A stretch of DNA of 64,000 nucleotides from Ornithodoros turicata (lineage: Eukaryota > Arthropoda > Arachnida > Ixodida > Argasidae), in contig NC_088203.1 of the NCBI RefSeq assembly GCF_037126465.1, positions 101,494,668-101,558,667 on the forward strand. The letters are read 5' to 3'. Both the position numbers and the translations under genes were made by a program. Below are positions 9,986-22,004 of this stretch, in pieces. Under the pieces are notes generated by a model. It had not been told where the DNA came from and did not search any database. It saw nothing but the letters and a program-made list of their open reading frames with translations. Position 1 is the first letter of the stretch; each line of letters starts with the position of its first letter.

Positions 9986-10442
9986 AAGCGATGAGCGATA
10001 GAACACCAGAAAATGAAAGTAAAAATCACTGTGCTTGGCTAAGGTGTTCAAGAATACTCGGCGAAAGGCCCACTTGTGATGCGTCCTTGGAGGCGGTATA
10101 TCAGCATGGTATCCCTCAGGAAGGAAGCCAGTTTTGACGCGCGATAACGTCCTTCTGCCGGCGTTCAGCCGCCAAAGATGACGTCATGTGCTTGCCAGCC
10201 GTCGCGGATGATGGTATCTAGAGGCTTACGTCTTTCCTGACTGATTGTAGAAGGATGTAGTCAATTGTGTCGAGGGATGTCGGACAGAAATGTCACTAAG
10301 TCTGGGTCAGTAGGTCCGTAATGACCGCCATGGCGCGAGCCAACCCGCGATCATCCGTCTTCATCCCTGGCCTAAAAAAAAGGCGATATCCAGCCCACTC
10401 GGAGACAAAGCTGCTGCGGATGACTCTGTTAGCAGCGTGTAA

Positions 10443-11160
10443 TCCCAGCGCACGCTGATATTCACCGATGGCTCCGTTGATCACCGCTCCAGAAGTGCCA
10501 CCTCTGCTTACAACGTTCCAAGCCTCAACATATGCTGGCAAGGGAAACCTCTGAGGTACTCCATCTCCTCCACGACTGTAGAATTCCTTGCAATACTGCA
10601 TGCAGTCGCTGCCGTCCAAGTCAGGGTCATCAACAAAGCAGTCATCCTCACTGATTCTAGCAGGTTACGAACCCTACATGTGACAACATCCTGGCACGCT
10701 GCGTCAGAATACTGTGTGCCCAACTATAACCGTGTGGCGGTGAGATTTCACTGCAGTGGATCCCCTGGAATGTTGGGAAAAGCAGTAACGCTGGTGACTG
10801 GAGCCCACGTCTGCTGCAACCCATATCTGCCAATACCCGATGACAGTGACCGCCATATGCTCACAGACCTACTCCATGCAGAGCACTCTGCAATCCGTGA
10901 TATCATGGTAAATCGTCGGTGAGAACTCCCAGTGTCTGGAATCCCACGGAAACTCCAAACAACGATCCACAGGCTCCGAAACGGGTCAGCTGTCACTAAC
11001 TCGTTGCTCCTCAAAATTGACGCTGTGGATGCAATTGTGGATGCAATAGGAATTGCAAGCACTGTCATGAGCCCGAAACCATCGGGCACATCCTACTAAA
11101 TTCGTACGACATCCTAAAGAATTGCCGCGCATACGAGGGGGTGGGCAAAAAATTCCTTGC
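10443..11160 (+). pseudogene. LINE RNase H domain and C-terminal knuckle
   Basis: The frame runs from about 10443 to a stop at 10922. It opens with TLIFTDGSVDHRSRSAT, with the first catalytic Asp in TDGS at 10464-10475. It continues with STTVEFLAILHAV (Glu) and AVILTDSSRLRTLH (second Asp). The usual W-x-PGH-x-GNE-x-AD block is degraded to FHCSGSPGMLGKA. After a stop, the neighbouring frame reads CRNCHEPETIGHILL, matching the LINE C-terminal knuckle with one cysteine lost. In the intact family RNase H degrades the RNA strand during target-primed reverse transcription. This copy is dead. Confidence 0.85.
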
Positions 11161-11435
11161 AGACTGCAAGAACGATATTTTACGCCCCGTTTGACACCCC
11201 AGCGGCACCCCCTCTGCGAGACGCATGAGGGTCCCCTAAGATCCCATAAGAGGGTCCCCTGTTATAATATAAGACGCTTTATTTGGGTAGCGAGGTTGCC
11301 TTGGATGGCCTCTATATTCTATGACTCTAACAAAACTCGGGTTTCTTGTCGGACGACGCACAAAACCGCTGGGCCTGCCTACTTCACTCACCCACCTTCT
11401 GGTGATAATCATCTCGTTATCATCTCATCATCATC

Positions 11436-11506
11436 TTCAGCTACAGTCGTGACGACGTCCACAGCTGTGAGGCCAACAACTACAAGCTGTTACCACCACC
11501 ACCTAT
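11436..11506 (+). repeat. LINE 3' tail resembling SINE tail class A
   Basis: CAGTCGTGACGACG, CTGTGAGGCCAACAAC and a TACCACCACCACC end align with the SINE tail (TCGTGACGTTGCCCAC, GTGAGGCCGACAAC, CACCATCACCACC) at 46134-46212 and 51187-51254. It follows the LINE RNase H region in the same orientation. It could also be a 5'-truncated SINE copy. Confidence 0.6.
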
Positions 11507-12351
11507 TGGAGATGCATTCGATATAATTGTCCACGGTACTTGATTCGTGCTCGAAAAATCAGCTGTATCTTAAAGAGCGAAAAGAAAGAAAGAAAGAACA
11601 AGAACACACACGCACCCTGCCTCTGATGTACTTTTCTTTCCACACTTAAGCACCGAAGTAATACGGAGCACAATTTCTTGAGAAAACGTCTTACGAGAGC
11701 GGCGACCTCTCGAAGGCGACTCTCTAGGAAGACAATTCAATTTCTTTTCAAGGCTGTTCCTGCGTTGAAGCGGCCCCTTCAGGCTCTATGCCGTACTTGG
11801 GTTTGTGCTGCACTCACTCAGTCATGGAACTTCGCGAGGGACTAACGAGTCTGAAACGTCCTCCTTCTGCGTGTGTTCGGCTCTAAATTTGATTTGCACC
11901 CAACAGGAGACGCTCTAGTATCGCGTCGGGGGATGGCGGGGGACGTTCGGGTAAAGTGGGATCCGTGCGAGGGAGACTTCTTGAAGTAGGGGAAAGAGGG
12001 TCGGCAAGAAAATGTTGCCGTATGTAAGCACGCAGCGAGTCGCTTTATGTTGTTGGCTTCGGCAATAAAAGAAAGTTTGTGTTTAGAATGTGCAGACCAG
12101 TTCAAAACGTCGTTCGGTATGGCCACCACGTGCGCCTGGCTTCTTTGCTCTGTCTCCGCTTCAGATACTGTCATCCTTATGGGAGGAACGTGGCTCTGAA
12201 GAATGTTGCTGTATTTAGACGTTCATTCTGGCTCAAAAAGTTCCTGCGACACGAAATTTCAGCCGTACGTGATATCCTTATGACGTCAGTGCTACGTGAG
12301 ATGACGTAAGAATGCCACGTGTTTCCTTTGTTCTGTGAACTTCCGAATCCG
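11507..12351. other. no gene seen
   Basis: An AAAG/ACAC simple repeat lies at about 11575-11612. Nothing else is recognised. Confidence 0.5.
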
Positions 12352-12620
12352 GACCAGCCGCGTGGTCGAGTAGATACAGGATGTGCTCGTTGATGGTTGT
12401 TCAAGCTCGTGCTTTCGAAATAGCCGAACCCAATCCCAGCACAGATCGGATCAGGGCTTTTCCTTGGGTTTTCGAGACAGATGTCGGCATAGTTCCTCCT
12501 GAAGTTGTCCCAGGACATGTACTGAGCCAGCTATCGCTTCCTCCTACTATTCCCCTCTCTCGGTCTCTTCCCGTCTGTACACCGCTCACAGCTACAGTTT
12601 CTTCGCGGTGCTAACATGGA
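12352..12620 (+). mobile_element. tRNA-derived SINE (tail class B)
   Basis: A tRNA-like start has an A-box-like GCGTGGTCGAGTAGATA and a weak B-box. The body reads CCTTGGGTTTTCGAGACAG, ATGTCGGCATAGTTCC and TTGTCCCAGGACATG. The 3' tail is pyrimidine-rich and ends CACAGCTACAGTTTCTTCGCGGTGCTAAC with a short A+T-rich terminus. This tail differs from the ACC-repeat tail of class A copies. The hAT-like MITE at 12629 is inserted at its 3' edge. Confidence 0.75.
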
Positions 12621-12628
12621 ATTTAAAC

Positions 12629-12782
12629 TAGAGATGGGAAGAATCCAGGATTTCTCGAATCCGAAGGAAGGTTCTGCAAATCCACAAATCTTTCGAATCT
12701 CAAATCTTTCGAATCCTTTCTTCGAAAAAAAGTTTAATGGGATTCGGATTCACGAATCTCGAATTCGGTTGGCACATCCCTA
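12629..12782. mobile_element. hAT-like MITE, 154 bp, perfect 8-bp target duplication
   Basis: The ends TAGAGATGGG and CACATCCCTA match the 600-bp element at 5927-6526. It is flanked by ATTTAAAC at 12621-12628 and again at 12783-12790. The interior is a short subset of the longer element (AAGGAAGGTTCTGC and repeated TCTTTCGAATC), so this is a deletion derivative. TIR sequence and duplication length fit the hAT superfamily. Confidence 0.88.
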
Positions 12783-12790
12783 ATTTAAAC

Positions 12791-13437
12791 CCTTTGAATT
12801 TTTTAATGTCTTTCAGAGCTCAGTGAAAACATTGCGGTATTACGAAACTCACGCTATATTCTAAGTAACATTTGTTTTAAAAAACACGAAGGTTGCACAA
12901 ATCAGTAAGGAACCATTCCTTTCTCTTGTCTGCCTTCCGTTTCGGATCTCTTCGAAACTTTTCACGCCACCAAAAAAGAAGTCGTCTTCACTTCCCTCTT
13001 CGACCTATCCTTCTTTCTTGTCTCTGAAAATGACGAGGACGCTCCAGGAAGTGTCACAGGAGCAATTTCCCCTCCTGTGCCCCGTGATAGGGGTCGCTGC
13101 TCCAACAGCTATCAATTTTTGCCAAAGGTGTTTTCACGCCGTTTTAAAAAGGCTTCCAGACAGAGTGTGATGCATTGCCGTTTTCTCCTGTACGCCACCA
13201 CGGTGTGAGCAGCGTTAGAGAGGAGCTTTAAGAGGAGCTTGCCACTTAATGGATACTTGACCGTTTGATTGAGCGTGTGAATTTTGATCTCAGTCACATG
13301 AAATACGTTTGACGTATTTAAAGAAGCGTGAAATACGGTTAACTCGCGAGTGTTGTTCGGCCGGTTCGGTCTGTACTGTATTGGTCAGAGGGCCGGTTCC
13401 AAAACCCAGTTCTCCGAATTTGGCGTTGCGCTATATA
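12791..13437. other. no gene seen
   Basis: Nothing recognised on either strand. Confidence 0.45.
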
Positions 13438-13896
13438 CAGGGTGTTTCGCATAACGCGGTAAAAAATCGTATTAAAAATCTACTAGTCTGAATATTATGG
13501 GGCAACACTATTTATCTCGGGGGAGATTTTGCCATGACTTATGCTCGGCCGACAACTTGCGCTCCTCGAAACAGTGCTTTTCGCATTTTTTTCTCTTTAG
13601 CTATTACCAAAGTACTAGTAGGGAATACATTTTGCAATGCAATCCGGTAAATCCGACACGCACTTTCAGTTTTTTGTAATAAAAACAAACAAACAAAAAC
13701 AAAAAACACACGCTAGGTTGATTTTGCAAACTTTGGAAATCAATTGGAATAAGCCAGTTTCTCGTGAATTAAATTGAATAAAATTGCTCAGAAGTAATGG
13801 CAAAATCTCGCCTGAGGTAAATGGCGTTGGCCCCATAATATTCACAAAAGTAGAGTTTTTTAAATGCCATTTTTTATCACGTGAGGTGAAACGCCA
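13438..13896. mobile_element. long-TIR DNA element, ~459 bp
   Basis: Left terminus CAGGGTGTTTCGCATAACG and right terminus (reverse-complemented) ATGGCGTTTCACCTCACG start two inverted arms of about 105 bp. The arms share GAATATTATGGGGC and GAGATTTTGCCAT. The interior is A+T-rich and non-coding. TA lies next to both ends, consistent with a TA target but not proven. The element at 62459 has similar ends. Confidence 0.78.
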
Positions 13897-14874
13897 TATG
13901 TAGATGGTTATTTTCTGTTTTCTTCTTTCATTAACGTAGAAAAATCACCTTTTCGGAAAGTCGAAGAAACATCATACTGTGAAACATTTCCCGATACAAT
14001 GCCACCCACAGAAGATGGGCCAATTCTAAATCTTCTCCTGTAAAACTCCCCGCCTCCCCGTCCACAAATGTCCCACCCCTCGCCCAATTTCGTAACGAGT
14101 CTACACAACCCCAGCTACAAATTCGATTTACGCCCCCTCACGCGGCACATCCGGACACGTCAACGACGTTTGTGACCGATCCACTTCCTCCACTTTGTCC
14201 TCCCTCCCTTTTGTTTGGAAGTGGAAGATGCCGCGTAAGCTTAAGCAGGTTGAGTGCATTACGACAACCAGTATCCGATCTGTACTGTTGCAATAAGGCA
14301 CTTTACGAGTAGATTTATCTTGAACGTTTTTCTGGGGTTCGTCAGCTACATGGGCTTTATGTGGCGTTGCTGAGTGCTTTGCAAAAGACCTTTAAGTGAA
14401 ATGAGGCGAGGGAGTATAAATGGAGTTAATGTTGCGAATCAGTGGGATGGTTGATGGCCGCTGCTGAATGAAGCGGGTATACGTCGTTAAGGGTCTCGAT
14501 ACAGGAGGTCATTGTTCTGGAAGATGCGAGTGGACCAGATTAAATGATTGCAGTTGCGCAGAGTATCATGTCGTTCTTAAAAATGCCAGACGAAGACTAG
14601 GGGCCAAAAATTAGAATGTACGAAATGACCAACGTGGGTTTTCGGTAGGACCCCTAAAGTATAGATCGGAAGTTGTTCACGATAATCGTTCCGAAAATAC
14701 GATAAGTCAATCGCCTTGATCCTGTAAACTGGTTAATGTCACGTTGTTGGTACGGCTTCCCTCGTTGTATCGTTGTCGTAGAATGCTTCCGAGGTCCCAA
14801 GACCCCATAATTTTCTGTCGTGCGCTCTATAGGCAGAGCGTCAATGACCTGAATCAAACCACACATCGCAGTGA
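13897..14874. other. no gene seen
   Basis: No domain recognised. Confidence 0.45.
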
Positions 14875-15133
14875 ATGCCGACCTCTCCACACCACACTGG
14901 CGTCACCAGTGTGCAGGTGTACAGTGCGCAGTTGGAGAGAACACAGTAGGAGGACTGACAGACACGGGACTTAGTTTGCGTCCTATGCCGGCTTCTGGGG
15001 GAAACGTGACATGTCCGTCTAGACAGCCTGCTAGAAAACATCTCGAAATAGCACAGTACGTGAAAGGATTCGAACCCACCCACCCCTAGTCTTTCCACCA
15101 ACGAGCGGGTGTTGTATCCACTCTATCATGCCG
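14875..15133 (-). mobile_element. tRNA-derived SINE (tail class B), minus strand
   Basis: The B-box complement GGATTCGAACCC lies at 15067-15078. The body (CTCGAAATAGCACAG, CCGGCTTCTGGGGGAAAC) and GCGTCC motif are the reverse complement of the SINE consensus. The tail extends left to about 14875 through GGAGAGAACACAGTAGGAGG. It is diverged. Confidence 0.7.
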
Positions 15134-15942
15134 TTGTGATATAACAGCAACAACAACAGCAGCTTTATTTTAGTGGTTACGACTGGGGCGGTGTGATATA
15201 GATGTAGGCAGGGTGTGGTGAAGGTTCGTGGTCCTACATCTGGAGTCCCGTTCCCTTTCTCGATTGCAGTTCTTCGATCTTCGTACCTGAGAGTTTTGAG
15301 GCCTAAATGGTGTTTACAAATTTATGATACTCGCCACCACGTTTGTTGACTATCACATATTACACATTTACCATCTAAAAAACCAAGTCGAAGAATCCTG
15401 CGTAAAAAGCTTACGTGAAAGTACAACAGGATTGACGCCCATAGGGCGTCCTGGTTTACTTCCCATGTCGATTCTTCAACGTTATAGAATAGAATAGAAT
15501 AGAATACAAGTAGAAAGAAAAATATGGAAGCGTAGGTCGCGCTGCTGTGACCACCTGTTCCATGACGCTTGATGTGTGAAAGCACTGAATGATTGAAAAG
15601 ATATGTCCTTGAGGTAGTTCGCCAGGGCACACAGCGCAGGTTGTTGGTGCTGCTTTGGCTAGCTCCCCAGTACCTTCTCAACACTAAAAGGTCGGTTGTC
15701 AAGTTTAGCAAGGGCGTTCTTCAGTGTTCGCCGACTAGAGTCGAAGCGTCGGCAAGTTACCAGCACGTGTTCCGTGTTCCCCACGGTTCCGCAAGTTGAA
15801 CACTACGGCAATCCAACGACACCTATCTTATGAAGGAATGCTGCTGCGAACGGGACGTTGTGTTGCAGGCGATGGATGACGGACTCTAACAGCTTTGGCA
15901 TCTTCTATGAGAGGCAGTAGGTGCAGTTGGGGTCGATTCGCT

Positions 15943-16473
15943 CTAGAAACGAGTGATGCGTGACGTCGCCTGTCCACATGGTTTTAGAGAGGCGATTACG
16001 TAAGGAGGCGAGCAAGTACTTCGCGTCCGATGCGTGAAGTAGATTTTATGAGTGGTTCTGTTACAGTGAGCAATTCGACCAGCCTCGTCCGCCTTCTCAT
16101 TTCCACTGATATCGCAGTGCCCTGGGATCCACTGGATGATGATGTTGTCATTCTTTGTTTCTGCAGAATTGTATGCTGCGATAACACTGTAGACGACAGG
16201 GGCAAGTGGAGATTTCGTCGAACCTTGCATTGCTTAGAAGCCAGATTTTGAGACAGAGAAAATAACTCATGAAGTCGGGGTTTCTTTTGACGCTATGTGT
16301 AGAAGAGCTTCCTCGATGGCGTAGATCTCTGCATCAGTTGAGGAAGTCCTGTGAGACAGGTGGATCGCACGGTGCGTTCCCGAGAACGGAATGACGAATG
16401 CGCATGTCGACGACTCTTGTGATGTGGACGCAACTGTAAATATGTTCTGCAGTTCGGAGTACTGAGCAACCAC
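15943..16473 (-). pseudogene. LINE RNase H domain with lost first catalytic Asp
   Basis: The N-terminal half reads NIFTVASTSQESSTCAFVIP then STDAEIYAIEEALLHI. The family norm is TDGS where this copy has TVAS (16426-16437), so the first metal-binding Asp is gone. After a break the second half reads IIIQWIPGHCDISGNEKADE, an intact His/Asp block. Further downstream, at about 15750-15803, another frame encodes a C-terminal knuckle (CSTCGTVGNTEHVL, then C). One stop directly precedes it. Confidence 0.85.
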
Positions 16474-16834
16474 ATCCCCTGCGAGCTATATTACAACAGG
16501 CCCTGGAATGTCCTTCTCTAACTTTAGGCCTGGCACCTCTGGTGATATTGTAGGTAGTTTCAGCTTCCAGAAGGGAATGGGAGCTGTAGGCAGAGGCTTG
16601 AACCGGCGTATTTCGTGGAAGCAGGGCGCCTGAGCTTGGTGAATGCTCGACCTCGCTCGCTTACGGATCCAGCGGGTCAAGGGGTGTTCGACATGTCGAG
16701 ACACCAAACGTGTATAATGCCTGAGCGATTCGGTCACTCGCAAAACAGATATAGATGGCTCTCTAGCTTCAGCAACAGCTGCGCGGTTTGAGGTTGCCCG
16801 CGGGACACCTATCGGCAGAGCTTAACACTTTTGG

Positions 16835-17760
16835 CTAGTCGGCACGTTGTAGGGAAGTCTCCGAAGTTGGACATACGCCATGAAGGACGGGTACGTGGTA
16901 TGCAAGCATTTGCCGCACGAGAGAGGAATGAAGACCAAACATGGAGTGGCATCTCGTGCCCCATCGGCACCCCGAAAGATACCTTAAAACGTTGGTACGT
17001 GCGCCTACCCGTTGTTTTAGCTGTTTCACTTCGGCGTTCTGGGACAGAGAACGGTCGAGTACAACCCCCAGAAACCGGTGGTGGGAAACTCTTGCTAAGG
17101 CCTCCCCGTTCAGTTTCAGAGTGAAGCGGGGCAGAAGTTTACGGGTGAAAGGTCGGAAGACAGTCTTTTCTCTTGAGATGTCCATAATTCTTTGCGTTAG
17201 GTACATGAAAAGCTTATCGATAGCATCCTGGAGTCTTCGTTGGAGAACAGGCCACTGCTTACCGGAGGACCAAATGCAAATATCGTCGGCGTATATGCTC
17301 GATCATACTCCTCTCGGCAAAATGGCAAAGTTACCAGCCATTGCAACGTTGAAAATGAGAGGACTCAGAGCTCCACCCTGGGGGACACCGGCTGTTAAAC
17401 CGTGACAGTCTGTATTGACGCTAGATGTTCGTGTGAAAACTGTTCTGTCTTGTATGTACTCACAGAGCCAATGCAGGCACCGGCCGCGAATTCCTATTAC
17501 ATACAAGTCATGCAGCAAATACCTGTGGCATACGGTATCACAGGCCCGCTTTATGTCCAGAAATACTGCAGCTGTAAGGTGACCACCTGATTTTTCTTCT
17601 TCAGTGAACGACACCAAGTCGATGATGCTGTCCATGTCATTCCGTCCCCTGTGCAGCCTGTGGGAGCAGTTTATGCCTCTCCAGGGACCATTGCAGGCGG
17701 TTCAGCACCATCCTTTCAACTATTTTGCACAGACAGCTCCTCAGACGGTCGGAATGATTC
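16835..17760 (-). pseudogene. LINE reverse transcriptase domain
   Basis: Recognisable parts in order are SCLCKIVERMVLNRLQW (fingers), VFLDIKRACDTVCH (motif A, Asp retained, near 17563-17520), GVPQGGALSPLIFNV (motif B, from about 17389), a TGA stop at 17303-17305, SIYADDICIW (motif C, YADD at 17284-17295) and LNGEALARVSHHRFLGVVLD (thumb, in the frame ending at 16835). The enzyme would copy element RNA at a nicked target. The in-frame stop between B and C and frame changes upstream make it a pseudogene. Confidence 0.9.
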
Positions 17761-20700
17761 CAAATGTGATTCAACGTTATACTCCCAATCGAACTCACTC
17801 ACGAAGTTGAAATAACATTTCGTTATCACTTTTGATCTTGTTGGTGCGACTTGATGAAGTGCAGCTTTCGCAGATCAGGCAGCGATGAAGACAAGTGGAC
17901 AACCGTCCACTCTGCTAGGAGCCAGTATCCGCGCGAGGGCGCTAACATCATTTAGCGACGCCAAGAGGGACCCAGTCACTAATTCTCTGATCTTGTTAAG
18001 GCACGGGCCGATATTGAGAAGGGGCCCTCCGGCCTATTCGGTATCGTTCCCCTCAGCCCACCCGCACGCGACGACATGCCACGGGGCGTGTAAACATATG
18101 GGTCTCAAACCGAGAACGTTTCTATAGAATTCCAACGGCGATATGTTTGGGATGGAAATATTGTCTGCTCAGCGAGCTTCTCACTGCGGTCTACACGGTA
18201 TTTCCATTATGTGTGTGAAGGAGTGAAAGGACTGGCAGCCACGAAGAGATGCAAGAGCAAAATAAATGAAAATCAAGAATGGTGAATGTAACCAATAAAC
18301 AAACAGTTTCATAAATGATAACAACAACAACAACAAATAAATCCTAACTATGACATGGGGTGATTCACCATTAGAGAGCAGTACACTACACCATTACACG
18401 CAAAACGTTAGATGTGAGATATGAGAACGAAGTTATGTACAAGTACAATAATTGAGCTCTCCTCCGCTACGCCGCAAATGAGAGTTGTCTTTACAAGTAC
18501 AGCAATATACGACCAGCCACACTTGGACATTCTGTACTTGTGCACGTATAGCCTGTCAATGACTAAACAGGTTTATTTGTTACACTTAGTTATTTTTACT
18601 TAACTCCTATAACGTGCGCACATACATAAAGCCAAAGACACTTTTTTTAATAGCAAGCCGGCGTGCTGCAAGGCTGACCCTTCCCCTTTTTCTTTCCTTT
18701 TTCTTCTTTCTTTTTGCCAATAAATCCCCCCCCCCGCCCAATCAAAGCTTTCATTTTCGTCCTCATTTAATAAACTACAATGGTCGAGAACTGCGAACGA
18801 ATTTTTTTAGGTTACATATTTGCATACAAATCGCTAAACAACCTCCTGACCAGAACGCTACTCGTACCAGTCGTGTCTATATTTGTAATAAGGCCCACAA
18901 TCCGCAGCATCAGAATAGCGATAGTATTTATGAATTGATAATGATAATTTATTACTTGAACAGGAACGCCGACCACCTCCTCACACAAGTGGCTTCCCGT
19001 ACTGGACCTGGTTTCGGACAGAGTCACATTAGCAAAAAAGAATGAAAGAAAGAAACCGGTTAGTGTAAATATGCTCCCGCCGTCGAAAACTACGAAGAAA
19101 TGTTCCCTGATGGTACGGTAGCTGGGCCGATGGGTACGTCTCCATCAAAAAGCGACGAGAAAAAGAAACACACACACTTCCTGTTTCGTGCTTCCCTATC
19201 TTCTAGTCGCTTTGTAATGGAGATGTCCTACGAGTATGCCGAAGAACTATTCGCATTCGAAGTACGTGATCATAAACCAATCGAATCACCTAATCAAATA
19301 TCACAACATTCTGTTTATGCAGCTGTGTGTACCTAGTAAGGGGGGATGTATGATAAAGGTTATGCAGAGGTGTCGGTCACATCAAAATAGCGTCTCCTAT
19401 ACTCTGCATTGATGAGGCTTTATGGAATAGTAGTTATACAAATAACCAAGACACGGCGCTGCAAGCAGTGTTCACCTCCCCCTCATCGCTACCGTCCTCG
19501 ACTCTATGATGCATCTACAGCTGGCATTATATTGTTATCATTAATCAAGCTGTCCTTTCATTGACTCGGTATTGCTTAGCGAAATGTCTGTAACAATTTA
19601 ATTAATGTTGTAATGTCGTATTAATGTCGCAGTTTCTTAAAGCTTCCTATCGCTATACAACGCCCTAGGAAATGGTGTCCACATTGGGAGGAAACGCTAG
19701 AACACACATCCCGACGTTCTCTTAAAGTCGTACGATCTTTCGATTACGCTGTCATTGTTTAGGCAACTGCATGACGTTGTCTGCAATCCAAACCGACCGC
19801 ACGTTGTCGTTCCAGTCGTGAACAAGTAACGGTGCTAACGAAGCGCAACGCGAAGTCCGATTTCAAACAACCATCACGGCAACACGGATGACGTGACTTT
19901 CTCTTCCGGCGGCCACCAGAGGACGCTGCCTCTGACGGGAGGGGCTCACATGACAGCCGCAGTCTTTCCACATCGTGAAAACGGTTCATTTAACGTTTCC
20001 CTGACGACGGTCGATAGGTACATAACCCCTTCGGTCGTAGAATGCAATTCGGTTAAATCTAAATCTCAGAAAGAGCTCACCTACACTTTCCGAACGTCAC
20101 AACCTCATCGGCTCTCTTGCTGCATACTTCACCCCAACGCACAAATATCGTAGGAGAAGACAGCTTTACGTTAGCGCGGTGCTGGTGTTCATGGAGGCAG
20201 ATGAGTACAAGTCGCCATTTTTCCATATGTTTCATCCTATTCCACATCCCATATCCCATTCTTCCTATCCCGTAAAAATGCCGCACTGAAATCAGGATCG
20301 AAGTAGAACTTGTCTGGATACATTGCGCTCCAAGTTTCATAGCGGATAGTGACCTACGAATCACATCCATGTCCGATCTAAACCGTAGTCGCCATAGCCT
20401 GAACTGCCGAGAGCGTTTAACGACTGGCTTAAACGGGGTGAGCTATCTACCGGAACAGTAAAAAGCACGCCACGTAAGTCACCGTCTTCTTAAAACAGTT
20501 TATTCGCCTTTTTATTCGCGCAGTAGAGAAAAGTTTATTTGCTGTAAACACTGGAAAACTCTGCCGGGAAAACGCCAGGCAACTCTGAGTCACAGTATGA
20601 CGACTTCAGTCATTGGACGATGGTTCGCGATAAGCTTGGATCACCTGCTCCGAGGATTCGTGGTGGATGGACTATTCCATTTTCATTGAGGGTAGTTCTG

Positions 20701-22004
20701 CGGTGCGTTGTAATGAAATGTTTTATTGCATCGAGATACAGTTAGTACTCTTTTACACCTTTTCGCCGCTACTAGTTGCGCTGCTCAAGGCACGATAGAG
20801 GCCTAATCTATGCTACTAAGCACCCGACGAACTTTCAGAAACGTCTCGTCACTCGTTCGGGAATTCGGGACATTCGTTGAGGTATTTACACTTCTCAGAA
20901 CCCTCAATTGTAGTGCGCGTGGGCTCACTGATTATAGCGTGCTGGTCGACGTACGTCAATGGCGGTTGTAGAAACGACGTCTGGAGCAGTGTCCTGAGAA
21001 GAAAGGCTTAATGGACCTGAGGGTTCGACTGATTTCCCGGGAGACCCGGGCGTCCTTAATTCGACTCTGCCGATCGGGTGCACTACCCTTCCTTAGGTGT
21101 GACGGGTGAAACGACGTTAGCTTCCGCACTCGCAGCACGCGCTTACGATTGACTGTGTAAACAAGGTGGAGCGACGTATGCGGTTTGTTCGCTACGTGAG
21201 TGTGCTTGTCTCGTGGCCGAAATGCTGTTCGAGAAATGAACGAAGGCAGAGGAAAAGAAAAAGTGATCCGACGTTGGAGAAGTATGAAGAAGTACGAAGC
21301 CAGGGAACGTAACGCAAACCGATGTACCATCGCTGATTTTTACTTTTTTTCGCACACGGCGAACATAATTATAGGGGCATTCGTTTTAATATTCGAGCTA
21401 ACGGTTGACGAGAGAAGCTAATATGAGCGTTATGGACAGAGTTCGAACATGGATGCTGGTTAACCTGCCTTGTCACAAACAGGACATCTGTGTTACGTGA
21501 TATTTCCAAATTTGCGGTTTCAGCACAAATTGCCCAGGTCTTGATATCGCTTAAAGACTAGAGCGAGCGCTTAATACATAGTTTTGAACGAAGGCCTTAA
21601 TGGAATAGGTATCTTCTAGAAGCATCCTCAAATGTTATGTAGCGACGAGCTGCATAAATTGCGAAATGTCGCAAGGGGGCCAATTATATTAATCGATGAA
21701 CCGTTTTGGGGTATCTGCGCGCCAAATTACCCTTAAGATGTTTCGAGCTACGACCGTTGGAACTCCCAAATTACCACCGAAACTGCTAAGACTGTTAAGG
21801 CGTGAGATGAATGGTTTTTAATGGCACAGGTGAAGCTATTCAGGTAAACACGCGAACGGGGTTTAAACGGAGCATGAAGCTCACATGAGCAAAGGGCGAT
21901 GGACCAATAGCACGGCCCAGTGGATGCAGCCATCCGGTCATTCATGATTACTCCGGGGTCGTCATACTAAACACTTAGAGGTGACGGGACAGGATCCCAC
22001 CATA
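17761..22004. other. 4.2-kb stretch with no recognised gene or element
   Basis: Only simple sequence stands out: (AAC)5 at about 18321-18340, a pyrimidine tract at 18676-18735 ending in a C run, and a GAAA run near 19040. The open frames have no known motif, no splice context that I could support, and no similarity to other elements in the window. Confidence 0.5.

Larger units (their letters stand above)
8219..11506 (+). mobile_element. degenerate LINE, host of a solo LTR and a SINE
   Basis: ORF1 knuckle, RT, RNase H and a 3' tail occur in the expected order on one strand. They are interrupted by the LTR at 9444-9717 and the SINE at 9857-9985. Endonuclease and N-terminal RT are missing between about 8440 and 8560. 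The element ends near 11506 in an ACC-rich tail. Confidence 0.75.
15139..17760 (-). mobile_element. RNase H-type LINE, 5'-truncated, ~2.6 kb
   Basis: On the minus strand the element runs from RT motif 1 (SCLCKIVERMVLNRL, near 17700) through the palm, thumb, RNase H and C-terminal zinc knuckle. It ends in a 3' UTR with an AATAAAGC(TGT)n-type tail at 15139-15172. ORF1, endonuclease and the first part of RT are absent, as expected from incomplete reverse transcription. Stops and frameshifts break every domain. A (GAATA)n run at 15484-15506 lies in the 3' region. The domain order suggests the I/LOA group; that is an inference. Confidence 0.9.
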
